From assembly GCF_000143415.4 (NCBI RefSeq), contig NW_003314281.1:670833-734832 (forward strand): a stretch of 64,000 nucleotides of DNA. Reading direction: 5' to 3'. The position numbers and the translations under genes were made by a program. This document shows positions 42,294-53,970 of this stretch, in pieces; the first letter of the stretch is position 1, and the number at the start of each line of letters is the position of its first letter. The DNA is from Selaginella moellendorffii. Taxonomy: Eukaryota; Streptophyta; Lycopodiopsida; Selaginellales; Selaginellaceae. The notes below the pieces were generated by a model. The model was not told the origin of the DNA and did not search any database. It saw only the letters and a program-made list of their open reading frames with translations.

Positions 42294-43993
42294 TTACTAA
42301 GAGATATTTAGCTTGTCTAATCTTGCCCTTTAAAAAGCAGGAATTTGTTTGTCATGACATGCTAAAAGTTTATGTATATACTTTGAATTATCCATTCATT
42401 TCCAATGACGGTAGCAAGTCCACCAAGTTTTGCCCACTCCACCAATGGCTAGATTTACAGTGCCAACTCTCTCTCTTGCAATATTATGTCTAGATTGCCT
42501 AGAGAGATGGCAAGTAATTTTTTCGAAGCTCAAGTGCCTAACCAGGCTGCAAGTGGACGTGACTGGCATAGGATTCAACATCGCCCAAGGAGTCGTGGAA
42601 ATAGAGCCCATTACTCGGTGGTGGTCAGGTTAAATTTGAAGGATGGGTTCAAATAGTTAGTAAAGAAAAAACATTTAAATTTCAGATCTTTAAACTACCC
42701 TATTTCTTTTACTAAAAGATGTAGTGATCAGGTTGGTGTCAGAGATTCAGTCTCAAGTTCAATCAACAGGTGAGAGCCTAACAAGAGTCAGGTGATAGGT
42801 ACAGTTTAGTATATAAACTAAACCCTTTATCAGCAATGGCCTATAGGATTCTTCCTTGTTTGTCTATCTGGCCTAGAGTTCTACAGTGGAGTCTTATAGT
42901 TTGATTCAATTCCCTTGAGTCCTTCAAGACTCTTATATTATAGCAAAGTTTTTTATGGTTCTTAGTCTTTGTGATTCTTTCAGTTCGAGCTAGCTTTTGT
43001 TTGCCACTTTTGGATTGTGGATTACTGGGCTGCAATCCTTTCCCCTTGGCTTCATGTGGTTGCAGCCCTAAAATTCTATTAGACTTAGACTCAGACTTAG
43101 GGACAACACACCAAGCTGTCCTCCTCCCCTCTTACTCGGCTCCACAGATCAACATCCAGCTCCAACTCTGGTTTAGGTGTGGTGTGGAGGCCATGCATGA
43201 GAAAAGGAGCTCCACATTGGCTTCTCATTCGAGATGTCGAGCATGTAAGTGTCACTAAGCAGCACCCCAAGTTGGCACATCTGCCATATACAACCAACCA
43301 ATACTAGATATCATTGTATGAGCAAAGGTTAGTCTAGAATGAGTGGAGGATCAAACTAACTACCTCTATAATTATTTTTTTCTTCTGATTTTCTTCTCTT
43401 TCTTTTTTCTCAAACACAAGCAGATGCAGGCCATATGCAGGTTAGGCATTTTCTTAGATGACTCATCTCCAAGGGGAATATTGTCAGAAATCCAGCTCAG
43501 GTTCAGGCTTAGGTAATCAAGCATAGTTCAAGCTTAGGGAATTGATCAGGTTCAATTGACAGGCAAGAGCTTAACAAAGCTGAAGCAAAATGTGACAAGA
43601 ACCTAAGGATAGGTTCCAGATTTTTGCATTGCCAGACAGCTCAAAGCAACAAAAGCAGTAATGGGACTTAAAACTTGCAATAGAGATAGGGCTTTGCAAT
43701 TGGGAAGAAGGGCTCACATAGGTATTTGTTGTTATAAACTGGAGAGTAGCTAAGTTATATCGACCTGCCTAGTTGATTTTTATTGCAAACTTAGAAGTGT
43801 GGTTCTGGCTTAAAAGGTTTTTGACTAGATGTCATTGAAAGATCTTGTGGTGTGGATGGGACTTGTAGTTGGATATGGTTGCCAAGGAGATGTTGCCTTT
43901 ATGTTTTAAGACTTTCACAACATGTGAGATCTCAACTTTCATCCTAATAGCTTTACATTCCTCTTGATCACTAACACTTGCAGCCATGTGGGG
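42294..43993. other. Repeat-like sequence, no intact gene
   Basis: Contains GTTGGTGTCAGAGATTC at about 42734, resembling an initiator-Met tRNA primer-binding site of LTR retroelements. It also has loosely repeated phrases such as TCAGGTT(C)AATTGACAGG near 42760 and 43548. These suggest degraded LTR-element DNA. No coding domain is recognised. Confidence 0.4.
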
Positions 43994-44093
43994 NNNNNNN
44001 NNNNNNNNNNNNNNNNNNNNNNNNNNNNNNNNNNNNNNNNNNNNNNNNNNNNNNNNNNNNNNNNNNNNNNNNNNNNNNNNNNNNNNNNNNNNN
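43994..44093. other. Assembly gap of 100 N
   Basis: Exactly 100 unknown bases, the usual placeholder for a gap of unknown size. It is followed by an A-rich and G-homopolymer stretch that may be low-quality sequence. It interrupts the retroelement to its right. Confidence 0.99.
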
Positions 44094-44149
44094 AAAAAAA
44101 CAAAAAGGGGGGGGCAGACGGCAGGTCAGCTCTGATCCACTCTGAATAC

Positions 44150-45470
44150 TAAATCAGGTGAGATCGGCAGTTGCTGTACTTGACGTTCAGTGTCCACAAG
44201 GTGCAGAGCAAGATCTACCTTTTCTTGATGAGGTTCGCGAGGCTCAAAAGATTGAAATGTGGATTCGAAGGCTTCGAGATGTATTTGAGAATCCTACATC
44301 ACTTGCTGATGACTTGCCTTTCCGGCATTTACATTCTCAATATCGCTTTGAAGATGGCCTTCTTTATTTTGTGGGAACAAGTCCTAATGATCATTTACGG
44401 TTGGTGGTGCCTTCTGTCTTTGTTCCGCGGTTTCTCCATGCCTACAATGATTCTCCTGTTCTAGGTGGGCATATGGGACATCGTCGTGTGACCGAGAAGC
44501 TACATAGGTCTTTCTATTGGCTGGAGATGCGACATGATGTTATTCGGTATGTGTAGCTGCGTTTGGTGCTAAGCTCGTAATACTCCCCCTTGTGTTGTGA
44601 AATGACGGTTGGAATCAATTACAGTTTCCCGTCTGTTTGAGCTGGTGGCGTTTGATCTTATGGGACCTTTTCCACAGTCGACTGTTGGCAATGAGTATGT
44701 TATTATTGCTTCTGACTACTTGACTCGTTGGGTGGAAGTTGGTGCTTTTGCTAGCGCCTTTGTAACTGTTGTTGGATACTTCCTCCTCAATCGAGTGGTG
44801 TTCCAGCATTCTTGTCCAGAGCGGATTCTTTCGGATAATGGTCCTGCATTTATGGCTGAGGCATTTCATGTTTTGACGTCTCGGCTGGGGATACGCCACA
44901 CTTTCACGAGTGCTTATCATCCACAATCAGACAATCTGGTAGAACGGCTCGTTCGAACATTCAAAGGGATGATTGCGAAGTATGTGAACTTTCAACATTC
45001 AGATTGGGATGGTTATTTGCCGTCTCTTCGGTATGCCTATGTCACATGGGTTGCAGAGTTCTATTGGTGCTTCACCATATAAACTTCTATATGGTCATAA
45101 TCCAATATTACCAACAGAGCTAGGTTTACTTTCGCAATTGCCACGAGCTTGATGAGCATTCTTCCACTTGTCCGAGCAGAGTTTGCCGAACACTTAGGCC
45201 GCGTATAAGTGGGACAACAACGGCGCTACAACTCCCATCATCATCCATTTGTAGAGTACAAAGTGGATGATTTAGTGTTAGTCCGTTTTCCCTATCTTAT
45301 GGTACGTGGTTTATCTAAAGGCTCCTTGCAAGTGGAAAAGATCGTATTGGGTGTTGCGGCAAGTTGGACCATAAGTTTATGAGGTTTGGCATGACGTCTA
45401 GCAAACCGATCCTCCGGAGATTATGCATGTGTAGCAGTTGAAACACTTCATACAAAAGGATCAAAAGCAA
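44150..45470 (+). mobile_element. Ty3/gypsy retrotransposon, integrase region, inactivated
   Basis: The first part (about 44158-44553) encodes an integrase zinc-binding region: FLHAYNDSPVLGGHMGHRRV followed by TEKLHRSFYWLEMRHDV. A stop and frame break follow, then the integrase core at about 44620-45080. The core has FDLMGPFPQSTVGNEYVI, LSDNGPAF and HPQSDNLVERLVRTFKGMI, which supply the D, D and E catalytic positions. The frame is lost again after about 45080. Upstream gag, protease and reverse transcriptase would lie in or beyond the 100-N gap. The element is old and cannot move itself. Confidence 0.85.
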
Positions 45471-45574
45471 TTAATACCATCTACAAATCCACCAATGCCT
45501 CCTCTTGACATTCCTCCAAATCCTGGCCCATCTACAAGAGAACTCTAACGGCCTTCCATTATTCCGAGAGGAGG

Positions 45575-45800
45575 GGATGATGTAAAGGCCAAGTGTATGC
45601 CGTATACTAATATTAGCATAGTGGGATTTTAGTAGCTGTCGAATTGGTTTCAATCTGGACCACTCACTCTTATATATAAGTTAGGGTTTTTGGGTTAGTT
45701 GATATACACATTTCTGGATTCCTTTTCCATATTCCAAGCACTCACAAGTAGATTTATAATGATGTCATATTATTTGGGATGATGTGGCATGTCTTACATG
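45575..45800. repeat. Possible 3' LTR of the gypsy element
   Basis: After the integrase remnant comes TGATGTAAAGGCCAAGTGTA and a TATA-like TCTTATATATAAG near 45670, as expected for an LTR with a promoter. The matching 5' LTR cannot be identified because of the gap, so the borders are guesses. Confidence 0.3.
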
Positions 45801-45955
45801 GCAAATTAAGATGTTATGCATACATAACAAAAATATTCTACTGCTGCCAATAATATGTGAGCAAGTTTTGCCGTTTTGTTATGTTTTGTCGAAACTTGCG
45901 AACTCAGAATTTTTATCAGAAAAAATGGGCTGAAATTTATTTCATGACAAAGGAA

Positions 45956-47864
45956 TTAGAACACAACCAGTGTTGTGACAGACTTTGGTGGTATCCACAC
46001 AACCACATTCGGAGACTCGACGGTGAAGGCCAAGCTTGGAAGCTGGACGAAGTCTTCACTGGCCGAGCTTCGAAACACCGAGGCCTGAAAGGCCTTGGAC
46101 GCGATCCTGGGAACGCAACCAGTGCTGTAGCTCACATCCTTGCTTCTCGAGGACGTGTTCGTGACAACGAGCACTAGAGAGGTCCCAGATTCGTCCCTTG
46201 CGGCCACTAGACTGTCCGCAAACTTCTCCGTTGGCAACATCTCAAAGCCTGGCCTGATGAATCTAGAAAAGTGCTTGAGTACCTGGTACTGCTTGCGGAT
46301 TTGTAGATCATGTTTTCCTTGGTACGTGAACAAGCACTGGATAAGACCCCATAAACTTCCTGGCACTTCGAGCGCTTGCCAGTAGCACCACGCCGATGGC
46401 TGGAGCTCGTTTATGTCCAGACTGATGTGCCTGGCTACTTGCACTGCCACCTCCCATTCGTTGCCATTCCAGTTCAAGGGCCCGTATTCCGACATCCAGA
46501 GTCTCTTTCCAATAGAGCTAACAGCCTGCCTTACCTGAAAAGCCGAAACACTTAGATCGCCCAACAAAAAAGAAGCGCTTCTTTCTCTACCTCTTTCCTC
46601 CTTGCAGTCTCTTCTCTCGTCACGAAGTTGATGTAAGTATGCACGTTTACTTGATCGATGGCCGAGACCAATGGCTCGTCCATCAAACGCAGCAGTTTTG
46701 GAGTGTTAAAGCTCCAGGCGTCAAAGACACTGAGCTTCGTGGACAGGCCCTTGTCGAGAAGAGCTCGTTTCACATCCAAAACGACCTGCGCAATTCTTTC
46801 TCCGTCTTGGTTCAGCTGGTTAATTAAGCGGAGATTTACCTGGCGCATGGACGAGAACCGAAAGTTACATCCCTCTTGCGCTGCTTTGCTGCGGTTGATA
46901 TTCCACCATCCCTCGACTGGCTCGTTGAAAGGTGCGAGATAGTCGAAGTGCAAGTCGTGCTCATCTTGGTAGTACCTCACAACTTCAGTCAAGTAGTCCA
47001 CAAAAGCGGTGTAATACTTGCCGTCCAGGTTATCCTGGCCCCAGTTGTGGTTCCCTGCGACACACCAAGATGGCTAGAAAAAAAGAAAGAGAAACGAAAA
47101 ATGAAAAAATGTAAGATCACCTGTGACAGAACCACTCATGGTCATCCACCACGGTGGCGAATTCGAAAAGGCCTCAAAAATCTGAGCGCCTCGAGCTCGA
47201 GCTCCCAGCAGAACTGAGCGTTGCCTGGCATCAGCAGCCCAGACATATGGCCCTGACGGGCCACCCGGACGAAAGCCAGGCATATCAGCAAACGGCCTCA
47301 AGTTGGAATCACCACCAGTATACGCTCCGCCGCCAATGTTGTAGCGGACAATGGTGAATCCCAGGCCTTTCTCCGCATCAAACAGCAAATCCAATACGCG
47401 TTGCTGCTCCTTCTCAGGCAATCCTCCTACAAAATTTGCCCACCTGTTTTACTATTCAGTAAGAGCGACCAAAGAAGCAAGAAAAGTTAAGTTACCAGCA
47501 CAGTGAAGTCCCCCAGCCTTCCCATTTGAACGATGGAGTGTTTGACGTATCTAAAACTATCATATACTCGTCCTGGACGAGTGTCACAACGCGTTAGAAA
47601 CACAAAGATGAGAAAAAGCTTACCTTTTCTAGAAGCCCAGGCCAGACTTTCATCCAAGACGAAAGCGTCAGCTTGTGTTCTAGAACAAGCTCTGGAAGAG
47701 AAGCCGCCGCCAGGCCGGAAGTGATCGACCTGCGCCATTTCTCAAGGTGAAACGAAGACCGAAAGATGGAAGCTACAAAATTCGAGGTGGAGAGTCGTCG
47801 TGCCGCGCAGCAGCTAGCGCAGCCACAAGCGGCGGTGAAGCTGGTGCTACACTCGAGAGCCATA
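45956..47864 (-). CDS. GH30 glycosidase, endo-beta-1,6-galactanase-like
   Basis: A predicted cell-wall glycoside hydrolase of family 30. Five or so exons are inferred. The fold starts with FKWEGWGTSLCWWANFVGG, then FTIVRYNIGGGAY, SNSPPWWMT and SGSVTGNHNWGQDNLDG. The acid/base glutamate is in APFNEPVEGWW and the nucleophile glutamate in WMSEYGPLNW. The C-terminal beta domain ends WIPPKSVTTLVVF. Plant and fungal relatives cleave beta-1,6-galactan of arabinogalactan proteins. The 5' end is uncertain: the reading frame of the first exon is set only by its join to DEYMIVLDTS, giving start 47864 without an obvious signal peptide. An alternative start is ATG 47563. Confidence 0.85.
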
Positions 47865-48338
47865 GCCAGACAGCCAACCGACCAGCCAGCCAGCAGCACT
47901 CCTCTCACTCTTGCCTACCTAAAGCTCTGTGATGACACTTGGCATCGATGCGTTGCATACCCATCTCTACCGTTCGATCTCGGACAACGATCGGAGAGAG
48001 ATGAGAGCAATGCCGTGCCTGATAAGAGAAAGAAACTTTCAGTGCACCTCTCTCCGTGGTCTTATTTTTGAAACACGCCGAGAGAAGCTGCAAAACACAA
48101 AAGTAAATCACGCTCCCAAATCAAAGAAAAAGAGGGAAATCAAAATCAAAACGTACCGAAAATTCACAGAAGTGGTGCTACTGCCATCCTCAATAAAAGT
48201 CGCCTTCGGAAAATCTGCTACTCCACACCTCCTACTGTCGCGAAAACGCTCTACATCTGTACCAACGTCGGGGCGATAAGTATATATATGTTGTCTCTCC
48301 TGTCTGCTCTTCCAATCCAAAAATCCAAAACCGGTGAA
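47865..48338. other. Intergenic: GH30 upstream and SKIP14 3' flank
   Basis: No gene is recognised. The stretch should hold the GH30 promoter and leader and the 3' end of the F-box gene, both on the minus strand. Confidence 0.45.
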
Positions 48339-49836
48339 TCATATCACGTAGAATTCCAGACCTGCACCGTTCTTGTAAGCACCCTGGCAATCCGGGCACA
48401 CGAAGATGGCGTCCGGCCTCCGGATGAAGTAGTCGGAGCTGCTCTCACACCCGGGCCTGTTGCACTCGAGGCACTTTGGGAGGCGAAGCCAGCAGTCGGA
48501 GCAAAGCAGCCGCAGGCAGAAGGTTTCCTCGTAGTCCGTGTCATCTATGCACATCCCGCAGTCTTCGCAGCGGGAGATGCAAAAGATACAGCCCCGGCAC
48601 TGCGGAATCTTAAGTGCCTTCCAATCGCGGCACTTGTCCCTCGTGCAGTCGAACACGGCTCTCGGCTGCTTGCACCTCGGGCACGCCTCGACGTCGATAG
48701 CTCGCTCGTCTACGAAGCTCGTGGTGGCGTCGCCACACAAGTAGTAGTGTGGTTTCAGTGACTGCTGCTGCAGCTGCGACTCGTCGACACCAAGTAGCAT
48801 TTGTAGCCGCTCAAGGTTGTCCTTTGTCACACCGGAGAGGCCACGGATCTTGATCTGCTTCACCCCCAGCCCCTGGGATCTTCCCCGCTCGAGAAACTCC
48901 ACCATCCTGACGACAGCGTCCACGCTGATCCTGATGCAGCCAGGGAGAAGAATCTGGGAAAAAAGAAGTGTCAGCTAAGCTAGAAAACTCTGAAGAAAGT
49001 ATGAGACTCACCCTCGAGAGCATGGGATTGGACGCCACCACTTGCTCGATAGCCTCGTCCGAGATCCTCAAACACTCGACGAGCATGAGACTCTGGAGCC
49101 GTCCCTGGCTCCTGGCCGCGAGCTTGAGCAGAGCCTCGTCCGTCAACTTTGTGTTGAGCGAGTGATCGATCTTGAGGTGCTGCCACAGCAGCACGTCGCA
49201 AGACACCGCGTCTTTCAGGGACCGGCAGACTTGCTCCACGGACAGGAGGTCCTTGAGCAGCAAGTATGGCAGGACGTAGAATAAACCTTCGTGCGGAGAA
49301 GTCGGCACGGAGCCTTCGAAAGGACCCTCCTTTCCAAAACCATCCGTGCTCCACAAAGACGAAGTCCCCTGGGTGAAGTACGATGGTCCTGTTGCCTCAG
49401 CCTCACCGATCTTCTTGTCAAAAAACCCAGCTTTATCCGCGTCCTCCTCGAGCATTCTCAGCTCCTGGCTGAAACCTTTGAATCCCAGGCCGGACATGGT
49501 GGCGTCCCAGTACCCACCACCCTGCTGGATCGCCTCCAGCTCTCGCTTGGCCTGTTCCTTCCTCGAGTCCACACAGCATGGCTTCTTACAGCTCCCGGTG
49601 ATGGCCTCTTCCAGCTTCCGCCTCGCATTCTCCAAGAGGCACGAGAACATGTCGGATCGAAACACGGGATCCATGCTCTCGCACTCGCTGTTCTTGGCGG
49701 CGTTGGCAGCGAACAAAGTCTCCACGCACACCCTGGGAAAATCCAGTGACACCCAGATGGAATCGTCTGTGCTCTTCCACTGCCTCAGCTTGCCGGGCGA
49801 TTCATCTTCGCCCACTGCCTGGTTCCCAAAATCCAT
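48339..49836 (-). CDS. F-box protein, SKIP14-like
   Basis: Two inferred exons (49836-49012 and 48953-48339) join to 479 residues. The F-box lies near residue 190-235: LFYVLPYLLLKDLLSVEQVC then RSLKDAVSCDVLLWQHLKID, with leucine-rich-repeat-like segments after it (LMLVECLRISDEAIEQVVAS; IKIRGLSGVTKDNLERL). The C-terminus is very rich in paired cysteines (CPRCKQPRAVFDCTRDKC; CISRCEDCGMCID; CSDCWLRLPKCLECN), a likely zinc-binding region typical of SKIP14 homologues. It should act as a substrate receptor of SCF ubiquitin ligases; targets unknown. Confidence 0.9.
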
Positions 49837-50341
49837 CCAGTTATGCTCCTATCCTCTAGCGACTAAGATCTTCTCTCTCTCTCTTTTTAATCTTTTTCTC
49901 CTCTCAAAAAAAAAAAAAAAAGGAGATCTTCCTCTCTTCGAGCAGTCAAATTCTATCGCCCTCTCTCTTTTTCTTCTTTTTTCCTGCTAGCTACCGATTT
50001 CTAATCTAAACGACTGTGTGAGCTGCTGGACGGGATCTAGACGAACCTGCGAGGACGAAATCCTACCGAGGGATGTATTGACAGGAGGACCAGCGATTGC
50101 TGGGGCTTCGCGCTGGCCGAGAATGCGGCAGCACAGAGAGGATGTCGGTCGGATCGACGGACACGGAACTGCCAACGAACGTGCCCTCTGTGAACCCTAA
50201 CCCTAGAAAAACGCTAGCCCAAACTGACAGAATAACCTCAAGCATCTTTGACAGAATATGCCTGTCTAGCAAGGCCAATCAGGGCCGTTGATTTTGTGGC
50301 ATTGGATCGAGCGATTAGGGCAGGGAGGGAGGAAGGAGCGA
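49837..50341. promoter_or_regulatory. Divergent promoter region, SKIP14-like and small basic protein
   Basis: About 505 bp between two divergent start codons. Contains CT-rich leader-like sequence and an A-homopolymer of about 17 bp (near 49907-49923). No gene is recognised. Confidence 0.4.
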
Positions 50342-50674
50342 ATGGCGAGGTCGAACGGCGGGCTGAGCTGGTCCGAGCAGTGGGGCGGATCGCGCAGCAG
50401 TGATGGCGTCGGCGCTGGCGGCAATGCCGGCGGCGGGCAATTCGGATCGTCGGGGCCCAAGAAATCCTCCTCCAAGAGCGGCGGCGGGAAGAAGATCGAG
50501 GACGCCATGGCCAAGGCCAAGGTGGTAGCGTCGGCCGGGGCGGAGAAGGCGCGCGTCGCGGCTGGGATTGGGGCTTCCAAGGCCAAGATTGGAGCGCTCA
50601 AGGTGAAATCCGGGGCCGTGACAGGGTTTAAGTGGGTCAAGGAGCAGTACAGCAAGAGGACGACGAAGAAGTAA
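50342..50674 (+). CDS. Small basic conserved plant protein
   Basis: A 110-residue single-exon frame. It begins MARSNGGLSWSEQWG, followed by a Gly/Ser-rich linker, GPKKSSSKSGGGKKIEDAMA, then an Ala/Lys helix-forming part (AKVVASAGAEKARVAAG) and ends GFKWVKEQYSKRTTKK. The N-terminal GLSW(S/A)(D/E)QW and the C-terminal I/FKWxKxxYxK signatures match a short protein found across land plants with no assigned function. No membrane segment is visible. The repetitive Ala/Lys part could form an amphipathic helix. Confidence 0.75.
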   Translation: MARSNGGLSWSEQWGGSRSSDGVGAGGNAGGGQFGSSGPKKSSSKSGGGKKIEDAMAKAKVVASAGAEKARVAAGIGASKAKIGALKVKSGAVTGFKWVKEQYSKRTTKK

Positions 50675-50856
50675 GCGCGAACGAGCGATCGATCGATCGA
50701 TTTCCATGGCGAGAGAGTGCGAGGGCAGTGTAATTTTTGTGTAAGATTGGTAGCGCCGCGTCGAGTGTAGAAAGAAAAAAGAATACAAGAATATACCATC
50801 TTGGAGTAAAAGGATTTAACCTAAGGCTCGGAGGAAAATATTTCGAGAGCAGAGCT

Positions 50857-52853
50857 ATGGCGACTGCCGGTAAGAGTGGATCCTACATTCGATCTGGGCG
50901 CTCACTCGATCCATCCAGCAGGTCCGCTGCTCAATGACATCAAGATCTCCGCCACGCCGGTGGCGGGATCGTTCAAGGCCAAGTTTATGGATGCTTATCA
51001 CCGGCTCAAGAAGGAGCTCATCACCGATTCCGAGAGCTTTTCCCACACTTTCGAGTCGAGAGAATGGGTGTCCAAGGTGCTTGATCTCTTTTTCCCAATG
51101 CCAGACTCACATAGCCGTGTCTTTGTACCAGATGCTCGACTATAATGTTCCAGGAGGTTTGTTTTGGTCTCAAATCTCTCTTTGTTATTGGATTTGGAAG
51201 CGAATCTCTGGAGCTTTTGCTGGCAGGGAAGCTGAATCGGGGGCTCTCCGTGGTGGATAGCTTGGTGTTGCTCAGATCTGGCGAGGAGCTCAGCGAAGAC
51301 GAGCTTTTCCTTGCGTTTGCTCTTGGATGGTGCATCGAATGGGTAGGCATTCTTGTTTAGAGACGTGTTAGAAACGAGTTTTAACATTTGCTTGCACAGC
51401 TCCAAGCGTATTTCCTGGTCTTAGATGATATCATGGATGATTCACACACGAGAAGGGGTCAGCCTTGTTGGTTTAGACAGCCAAAGGTAGCTCTTTTCAG
51501 TTCTCATCTTTGAATTCTTTTTCCTTCTGGACAGGTTGGCTTAATTGCTGCAAACGATGGCATTCTTCTCCGGAATCACATATCCCGTATTTTAACAAGG
51601 CATTTCCATGACAAGCCTTACTACCAGGATCTGCGAGAGCTATTTGATGAGGTATTATTATCTGTTCACTCTGGGAGGAATTCTAATTAGTTTTCTTTAA
51701 ATGTCAGGTGGAGTATCAGACTGCCTGTGGACAGATGCTCGATCTTATTACAACTCCACCCGGCGAAGTCGATTTGTCCAAATACGTAATGGACACGTAA
51801 GAAATCTCATTTCTCAAACCTTTGTCTTGACTTTGTTTTCCATGCAGCTATTTAAGAATTGTAAAATACAAGACAGCATATTATTCTTTCTATCTTCCAG
51901 TAAGTATTGCAACCTTGTTCTATGACAGCTTGACTGTGTTTCTGGTGCTTCACAGGTTGCATGTGCTCTGTACATGTCTGGAGAAGATGATAAATCCAAA
52001 TTTGAATCTGCTGAGAGAATCCTTGTGCAGATGGGAACTTACTTTCAAATACAGGTGTGCATACAACTTTGTTTTCCAATCCTTACTGACAGAAATTTGT
52101 TTACCAGGATGATTATTTAGATTGCTACGGCCATCCCGACGTTATTGGAAAAGTAAGTTCTCTTGCGATTTACCTTAGTTTTTGCAGGAGAAACCATTCC
52201 CCGGGGCATAGTGATTTGCGTTTTCCTTGGTGCTAAAGCTTTGGTCTCTTCTTTGGTCCTACTAATAATCCTTTGGATATTCAGGTTGGAACCGATATCG
52301 AGGATACCAAATGCTCGTGGCTTATTGTACAAGCGATAGCTCGTGCAATCCCCGAGCAGAAATCCCGACTTTACAATAACTATGGACGCAAAGATCCAGC
52401 GTGCGTCGCGGAGGTGAAGAAGGTGTACAATGAATTAAACCTCGAGGTAAGAACTTACTCTTCTTGCTGTTTTAGCATTCTTGTTCTTGAGTGCTTTTCT
52501 TGTGATGGATGCCAACTCTTGACAAGATTGTATTGGAATGCGACAGTGAATGCCCCTCGTTTGAGGCCTGGATAAGCTTCTTGGTCTCGTCCAGGCTAGA
52601 AACGGGGCTAGAGAAGAACTCTTTCGCTCTGTGACTGACCTCGAGTAAGCATTTTTCTCGTTGTGCTGCAGAAACTTTTCCTCGATTACGAAAGCGAGAG
52701 CTATGACAACTTCATGTCGATAATCGACGACGAGAAAAGCATTGAGCTACAGGTAACTTACATTGTACACTCCAATCCCTCTCATTCGTTTCGTTTCCAT
52801 TGCAGCAAGTCTTGAAGCTCTTCCTTTCCAAAATCTACAAGCGTCAAAAATAA
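50857..52853 (+). CDS. FPS: Farnesyl diphosphate synthase
   Basis: The cytosolic prenyltransferase that condenses isopentenyl diphosphate with dimethylallyl and geranyl diphosphate to make farnesyl diphosphate for sterols and sesquiterpenes. About 12 exons are inferred. The first is only 13 nt (50857-50869: ATG GCG ACT GCC G) and joins 50919 to give [14 protein letters not shown]. Key segments follow: [20 protein letters not shown], the first Asp-rich motif [17 protein letters not shown], then [22 protein letters not shown] and the second motif QDDYLDCYG. The end is [13 protein letters not shown]. Both metal-binding Asp clusters are intact. A broken duplicate of its 3' end lies at about 55868-56155. 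Confidence 0.93.
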
Positions 52854-52982
52854 AATCGCCCAGACAGTGATGACAAAACCTTTTTTTCCAAAGCTTTTAA
52901 TCCCAGCCGTTGGTTGTGTTCCACGAAAAGGGACGTGAACTCTATATATCTCTTGTTTTAGGGTTCTTGGTTAGGGTTGGCG

Positions 52983-53195
52983 ATGTCTTCTCTTCAAATG
53001 GACGATGACAAATTCTCTAAATGCAAAGAAGCGATCCAAAGACTAATGGCGACGATCGAGAGCTTTGATGCCAATTGTGATTACGATTCGAATTCCGATA
53101 TGTATGAAGATTATGCGCAGTTCCTCAAATCATCATCCAAGATTACAGAAGAGATTATCAAAGTAGACTCTCGTAGGTGGTCAAAAACTTGTTGA
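52983..53195 (+). pseudogene. Short acidic ORF, unrecognised
   Basis: An ATG frame of 70 codons beginning MSSLQMDDDKFSKCKEAI and containing a cluster of Asp, Asn and Ser residues (NCDYDSNSDMYEDY). It sits directly after FPS and a GGGTTCTTGG leader-like stretch. Its last 30 bp (CTCTCGTAGGTGGTCAAAA) recur in inverted orientation at about 56214-56246, in the duplicated block. It looks like the first exon of a lost gene. Family unknown. Confidence 0.3.
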
Positions 53196-53226
53196 AAAAG
53201 TCAAACTGTAAATAAAGATAGTCAAA

Positions 53227-53970
53227 TTGTGCCAAAGACTCATTCAATCTTGCAACACTCGCGAATCTCGATTCCACGCCACGATTCCTACCTTGCGATC
53301 TTGGGATCTGCCTACTTCCGCGCCAATCGCCTCCTCGACGCGGCCAAGATCTTCAATTCCATGCCCACCAGGCGCCTCGTTTCCTGGAACATCATGGTCT
53401 CGACGTGCTGGGCATCTAGATCGCGCGCGCGAGCTGTTTGACAAGATGCCGCTCCGCGATGTCATCGGCTGGAATTCGATGCTGGCGGCATTGGTCTGAT
53501 TCGAAGGGATGCCCGGGAAGTGCCTCGTCTAGTGGAACTTTGATGCTCTCCCTCTATCCAAACTGCGATCTCGCCCAGGCCAAAACGATGATCGATGAGA
53601 TGCCGCAGAGAAATGTGATATCGTGGACGATTGTGCTCGTCGCCCTTGCCAAGAGTGGATATATGCGAGAGGCAAAGGCAGTGTTTGCTTCCATACCTGT
53701 TCACGACCTCTTCGCTCTCAACGCGATGCTCGAAGCATATGCCCAAAATGGGCATTTTTGCACTAGGCGCTGAAGCTATGTTTCCAGTTTGAGGGACGTG
53801 AACACGATTCAGCGTTGGCATGAAATGGTGAGCTGGAAAACGCCACGTTGGTTTCTAGCGCCATGCCGGAGAGGGATTTTCTGTCGTGGACGTCCATGCT
53901 GGTCGCAGCACGGGCATTTGGAGGAAGCAAAGCAAATGTTTGATGGCCAATGCAAGGAATTATGGCAAGG
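53227..53970 (+). pseudogene. Degenerate duplicate of the PPR gene at 56304
   Basis: Long stretches match the 5' third of the intact PPR gene: the CTCATTCAATCTTGCAACAC start region, HDSYLAILGSAYFRANRLLD, NSMPTRRLVSWN and IDEMPQRNVISWT. The copy has internal deletions (for example about 35 bp missing where the intact gene has GVEDAKELF-type sequence), frameshifts and stops, and no start codon in frame. It fades after about 53960, inside a repeat. Not functional as a PPR protein. Confidence 0.85.

Noticed and set aside
42734-42750. Primer-binding site of an intact LTR retroelement
   Set aside because: The match to the initiator-Met tRNA is imperfect and no flanking LTR or gag/pol frame could be tied to it; mentioned only as a hint.
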